The notes under the pieces were generated by a model. That model was not told the DNA's origin. It did not search any database and was given only the letters and a program-made list of their open reading frames with translations. The position numbers were made by a program, and so were the translations under genes. Shown piece by piece: positions 60,856 to 64,000 of a stretch of DNA of 64,000 bases (the first letter of the stretch is position 1; each line of letters opens with the position of its first letter). Location: the NCBI RefSeq assembly GCF_002086125.1, contig NZ_MVHG01000004.1, positions 62,001-126,000 on the forward strand, in the 5' to 3' direction. Origin of the DNA: Mycobacterium arosiense ATCC BAA-1401 = DSM 45069 (GTDB taxonomy: Bacteria; Actinomycetota; Actinomycetes; Mycobacteriales; Mycobacteriaceae).

Positions 60856-60980
60856 GCTAAAGCCGACTGCGCCGCTCCTGCCCGCGCCACCACGCGGCGC
60901 GCATCGTCGCGACGCTAAAGCCGACTGCGCCGCTCCTGCCCGCGCCACCACGCGGCGCGCATCGTCGCGGCGCTAAAGCC
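60856..60980. repeat. 58-base direct repeat, two copies and a fragment
   Basis: Units beginning GCTAAAGCCGACTGCGCCGC lie at 60856-60913 and 60914-60971, almost identical, followed by a short third start at 60972. The third runs into the stop codon of the HAD gene on the minus strand. The array is a copy of its 3' end flank. Confidence 0.8.
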
Positions 60981-61788
60981 ACCAGCGTTCCAGCACGCGG
61001 CCCACCCCGTCGTCGTTGTTGGGGGCGGTCACCTCGTCGGCGGCGGCCTGCACGTCGGGATGGGCATTGCCCATGGCCACGCCATGCCCGGCCCACCGCA
61101 GCATCGGCAGGTCGTTGGGCATGTCGCCGAACGCCACCACCTCCTCCGGGCTGATCTGCAACGGGCGCGCGATCTCTTCGATGCCGGTGGCCTTGCTGGT
61201 CCCCGGCGGCACGATCTCGATCAGGCCGTTGTTGGTGGAGTAGGTGATGTCGCCCCCGATGCCGGCGTGTTTGGCCAGTTCGACCGCCATGTCCGCGCTG
61301 CGGGCTCCGGACCGGCGGATGAGCAGCTTGATCGCCGGGGCGCTGAGCAGATCCTGGATCGACACCTCGGTGTTGTCCGGATTCAGCCAGGCATGCTCGT
61401 AGCCCGGCGAGCTGACGAACTGGGGCGTCGCTGTGTCATGCGCGCTTTCGCCGATCCGCTCGACGGCCAGGCCCGCGCCCGGGATGACCCGGGTGGCCAG
61501 CTCCGCCAACTGGGCCAGGGTGTCGACGCTGAGCGTGCGGGTGGACAGCACGCGATCGGTCGCGGCGTCATAGACGACGGCGCCGTTTGCGCACACCGAG
61601 ACCGGCGCGAAACCCAGCGCGTCGACGACCGGACGTATCCAGCGCGGCGGACGGCCGGTCGCCACCACGAACTGCGCCCCGGCACCCACCGCGGCGCGGA
61701 TGGCGTCGCGGGTGCGCGGGGAGATCTTTTCGTCATCGTCGAACAGGGTGCCGTCGACGTCGCACGCGATGAGCGCCGGCAGCGTCAT
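60973..61788 (-). CDS. HAD superfamily IIB (Cof-type) phosphatase
   Basis: 271 residues. Motif I with the nucleophile is IACDVDGTLFDDDEKI, the type IIB cap lies in the middle, and motif IV is EEVVAFGDMPNDLPMLRWAG. The usual substrates are sugar phosphates or cofactors, but nothing here names one. By order it is Rv3813c. It is followed on the same strand by nothing and preceded by three acyltransferase genes, with which it may form an operon (gaps under 40 bases). Confidence 0.92.
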   Translation of the reverse strand: MTLPALIACDVDGTLFDDDEKISPRTRDAIRAAVGAGAQFVVATGRPPRWIRPVVDALGFAPVSVCANGAVVYDAATDRVLSTRTLSVDTLAQLAELATRVIPGAGLAVERIGESAHDTATPQFVSSPGYEHAWLNPDNTEVSIQDLLSAPAIKLLIRRSGARSADMAVELAKHAGIGGDITYSTNNGLIEIVPPGTSKATGIEEIARPLQISPEEVVAFGDMPNDLPMLRWAGHGVAMGNAHPDVQAAADEVTAPNNDDGVGRVLERWWL

Positions 61789-61822
61789 CGAAATAGCCCC
61801 CCTCGGCGGCCGGCCGGACCGC

Positions 61823-62608
61823 TCAATGCAACCCGCTCTGATTCTGGCCGGGCCGGGTGACGCCGTCGGTGCCGTACTTTCGCAGCCGCTCCTGGAGCTC
61901 CGACAATCGGAGGGCCCGGGAATCCTCCTGCGTGGGCGCGCCGCCGCCGAGGCGCCGCGGCACCCAGAATTCGCCCTTCGGGTGCGGATATTCCTCCTGC
62001 ACCCGGTACAGCAGGTCGTTCATCGCCGAACGCAACAGCAGATTGAGTTCCTCGGTTGTGCCGCGCGGTGGCAACGGCTGCCCGGCTGCCACCGTGATCG
62101 GGACCTTGTTGCGGAACACCTTTTTGGGGTGGTCCTTGGGCCAGATCCGGTGAGCGCCCCACACGACGATCGGAACGATCGGCACGCGGGCCTCCAGCGC
62201 CATGCGCGCCGCCCCCGTCTTGAACTCGCGCAGTTCGAAGCTGCGGCTGATGGTGGCCTCGGGATGCATCCCGATCAGCTCGCCCTGGCGCATGCGCTGC
62301 ACGGCCACCTCGAAGGCGTCATGCCCCGACCTGCGGTCCACCGGGATCAGCCGGGCATGATTGATGACGTAATCGACCGCCTTCACGTCGGCCATCTCCG
62401 CCTTGATCATGAAGTACGCACGCCGCCGGCGCTCGCGCACGGCCATCAGCGTCGGCAGCCAGTCCAGATAGCTGGTGTGGTTCTGGGCCAGCAAGGCGCC
62501 GCCGCGCGCGGGAATGTTCTCCAGGCCGTGATAGGTGAACTTGGTCCCCTGCATCGCGACCATCGGCGGAACGATCCATTCCGCCAGCCGGTAGAACCCC
62601 TCGGGCAT
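61823..62608 (-). CDS. 1-acylglycerol-phosphate-type acyltransferase (Rv3814c)
   Basis: 261 residues of the PlsC fold. The catalytic HX4D motif is QNHTSYLDWLP and the substrate-binding motif is GMHPEATISRSFE. A third block is VPIVPIVVWGAHRIW. It transfers an acyl group to a glycerol-phosphate-like or other lipid acceptor at the membrane. Members of this triplet are paralogues of each other, which suggests tandem duplication with divergence of acyl or acceptor choice. GGAGAGGA precedes the ATG. Confidence 0.92.
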   Translation of the reverse strand: MPEGFYRLAEWIVPPMVAMQGTKFTYHGLENIPARGGALLAQNHTSYLDWLPTLMAVRERRRRAYFMIKAEMADVKAVDYVINHARLIPVDRRSGHDAFEVAVQRMRQGELIGMHPEATISRSFELREFKTGAARMALEARVPIVPIVVWGAHRIWPKDHPKKVFRNKVPITVAAGQPLPPRGTTEELNLLLRSAMNDLLYRVQEEYPHPKGEFWVPRRLGGGAPTQEDSRALRLSELQERLRKYGTDGVTRPGQNQSGLH

Positions 62609-62622
62609 GTCCTCTCCTTCGC

Positions 62623-63378
62623 CTACTGCGACGGGCGCTCGGCCCGTTTAGCCGCGCGCACCGCCGCCTCGGTGGCCTCGATGCGAGCGGCCTCGGCCAG
62701 GGTCGGCGCCGTTCCGCCCAGCCGGCGCGGCATCCAATACGCACCGGGCCGGCCCGGATAGTCCTCTTGGGCCCGGTGTAGCAAGGCGGTCATCGAGTCG
62801 CGCAGGGCGGCTTCGGTCTGCGCGACGTCTTCGCGCGCCGGTAACGGCGCACCTACCTGCACAGTAATGGGTATTCTCGCGCGGCCCACATTTCGTGGGT
62901 GGTCCTTGGTCCAGATGCGCTGCGCCCCCCAGACGACCACCGGTACGATCGGGACGTCGGCTTCAATGGCCATCCGCGCTGCGCCGGTCTTGAACTCTTT
63001 GAGCTCGAAGCTGCGGCTGATGGTGGCCTCCGGATACACCCCCACCAGCTCACCCTCCCGGAGCCGCTGCACCGCCACCGCGTAGGCACCCGCCCCGGCG
63101 CCGCGATCCACCGGGATGGTGCGGGTGTGCTTGATCAGGAAGTTGACCGCCTTGACCTGCTGCATCTCGGCTTTGATCATGAACCTCAGCCGACGCCCCC
63201 GCCGGTGGACGGCCAGCGCGGCCGGCAGAAAGTCGACATAGCTGGTGTGGTTGATCGCCACCACGGCGCCGCCCCGCTCGGGGATCTGCTCCTCGCCGCG
63301 GTAGGTGATGTTGGTGCCGGTCGCCTTGACCACTAGATGAGCCAGCAGCTCTAACGCGCGGAAGGTCGGCTCCACCAT
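62623..63378 (-). CDS. 1-acylglycerol-phosphate-type acyltransferase (Rv3815c)
   Basis: 251 residues from ATG 63378 (a TTG lies one codon earlier). It has PlsC motifs INHTSYVDFLP, GVYPEATISRSFE and VPIVPVVVWGAQRIWTKDHP. It is a close paralogue of the genes on either side, with which it is arranged head to tail with gaps of 14 and 6 bases. The start is preceded by GAGTAGTAAT, a weak ribosome site. The acceptor lipid is unknown. Confidence 0.92.
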   Translation of the reverse strand: MVEPTFRALELLAHLVVKATGTNITYRGEEQIPERGGAVVAINHTSYVDFLPAALAVHRRGRRLRFMIKAEMQQVKAVNFLIKHTRTIPVDRGAGAGAYAVAVQRLREGELVGVYPEATISRSFELKEFKTGAARMAIEADVPIVPVVVWGAQRIWTKDHPRNVGRARIPITVQVGAPLPAREDVAQTEAALRDSMTALLHRAQEDYPGRPGAYWMPRRLGGTAPTLAEAARIEATEAAVRAAKRAERPSQ

Positions 63379-63384
63379 CAATTA

Positions 63385-64000
63385 CTACTCCGGCGCCCCT
63401 GCGGACCGGGCCCGCCGAGCCGCCCGGGCGGCCGCCTCCTCGGCCTCCAGCTGGGCCGCCTCCGCCAGAGATGGGGCGCCCCCGCCCAGCCGATGTGGCA
63501 CCCAGAACTCGCCGCCGGGATGCGGCCCGTACATCTCCTGCGCGCGCTCCAGCAGATGCTGCATGCGCGAGTGCAGCAACCCTTTGAGCTCCTCGATGGG
63601 CAGTGTGGGCTCGATCGGTTCGCCGACCAGCACCATGATCGGAACCTTGGGCCGCCACAGCTTTTTCGGGTGATCCTTGGTCCAGATCCGCTGGGCCCCC
63701 CAAACGATGTGCGGAACGATCGGCACCCCGGCCTCGACCGCCATCCGCGCGGCCCCGGATTTGAATTCCTTGATCTCGAAGCTACGGCTGATCGTGGCCT
63801 CAGGGTAGACGCCGACCAGCTCCCCGTCCTTGAGGTTGCGGACGGCGGCTTCGAAGGAGGCGGCACCGTCTTGGCGATTCACCGAGATGTGTCGCAGGCT
63901 GCGCATGATCGGCCCGGTGACCTTGTGGTCGAACACCTCCTGCTTGGCCATGAACCGTACCTTGCGGCTTAGACCCTGCTTGTAGGCCGGCAACCCCGCG
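63385..64000 (-). CDS. 1-acylglycerol-phosphate-type acyltransferase (Rv3816c), 5' end missing
   Basis: At least 204 residues, with the start beyond the window edge. Visible are RKVRFMAKQEVFDHKVTGP, GVYPEATISRSFEIKEF, VPIVPHIVWGAQRIWTKDHPKK and the C-terminal FWVPHRLGGGAPSLAEAAQL. The HX4D catalytic motif should lie just outside. It is the third member of the tandem acyltransferase set and the first to be transcribed. A TTG near 63993 should not be taken as the true start, because the homologous N-terminal region precedes it. Confidence 0.9.
   Translation of the reverse strand, partial: AGLPAYKQGLSRKVRFMAKQEVFDHKVTGPIMRSLRHISVNRQDGAASFEAAVRNLKDGELVGVYPEATISRSFEIKEFKSGAARMAVEAGVPIVPHIVWGAQRIWTKDHPKKLWRPKVPIMVLVGEPIEPTLPIEELKGLLHSRMQHLLERAQEMYGPHPGGEFWVPHRLGGGAPSLAEAAQLEAEEAAARAARRARSAGAPE

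Noticed and set aside
60857..61096. 79-codon minus-strand ORFs in the 58-base repeat
   Set aside because: They are read through the repeat in a frame overlapping the HAD gene and have no start signal.

Overview
This window is chromosomal DNA from a high-GC mycobacterium. It carries the cell-wall arabinogalactan and mycolate locus in the same order as the Mycobacterium tuberculosis block from about Rv3767c to Rv3816c. The alanine at the benzothiazinone-target position of DprE1, the missing Rv3784-Rv3787 genes and the lineage-specific insertions point to a slow grower of the M. avium complex or a close relative. Species cannot be fixed by reading alone. Names by M. tuberculosis counterpart rest on gene order and remembered family sequences, not on a database search.

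Left part (1-11.6 kb): mostly accessory or housekeeping genes. Two small membrane proteins sit behind a SigF-like promoter. A SAM methyltransferase, a SnoaL-like protein, an APH-type phosphotransferase, a Thr/Pro-rich membrane protein, a GNAT acetyltransferase and a tiny glycine-repeat ORF follow. Then come tRNA-Arg and tRNA-Ser, an HisC2/aromatic aminotransferase, a GXWXG protein, a DinB-like protein, echA21, lipE, a baeRF-like protein, a second tRNA-Ser and a quinone oxidoreductase.

Middle part (11.6-38.4 kb): galactan and arabinan assembly. An aminotransferase-like protein lacking its lysine, the GT-C enzyme Rv3779, the proteasome activator Bpa, and the Wzt-GlfT1-Wzm export/initiation cluster come first. 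A decayed 13E12-family gene stands where Rv3784-Rv3787 lie in M. tuberculosis. Then follow a Gre-like factor, a GtrA protein, DprE1-DprE2-AftA-EmbC, a three-gene ArsR cassette inserted before embA, EmbA-EmbB, a secreted protein with a perfect CRP-type site, a GarA-like FHA protein and FadE35.

Right part (38.4-64 kb, mainly minus strand): AccD4-Pks13-FadD32 make mycolic acids. Rv3802c, MPT51 and Ag85A handle the outer lipid layer. AftB, UbiA, a PAP2 phosphatase, GlfT2 and Glf supply and polymerise galactan and arabinan. Divergent erp and a PGRP amidase follow, then a HAD phosphatase and three tandem acyltransferases, the last cut by the window edge.

Together the genes make decaprenyl-phosphoryl-arabinose (UbiA, PAP2, DprE1/2), build and export lipid-linked galactan (Glf, GlfT1, GlfT2, Wzm/Wzt), arabinosylate it (AftA, EmbA/B/C, AftB) and make and attach mycolates (AccD4, FadD32, Pks13, Ag85). 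Many single genes here have a TANNNT -10 hexamer 6-9 bases before the start codon, which fits leaderless transcription.
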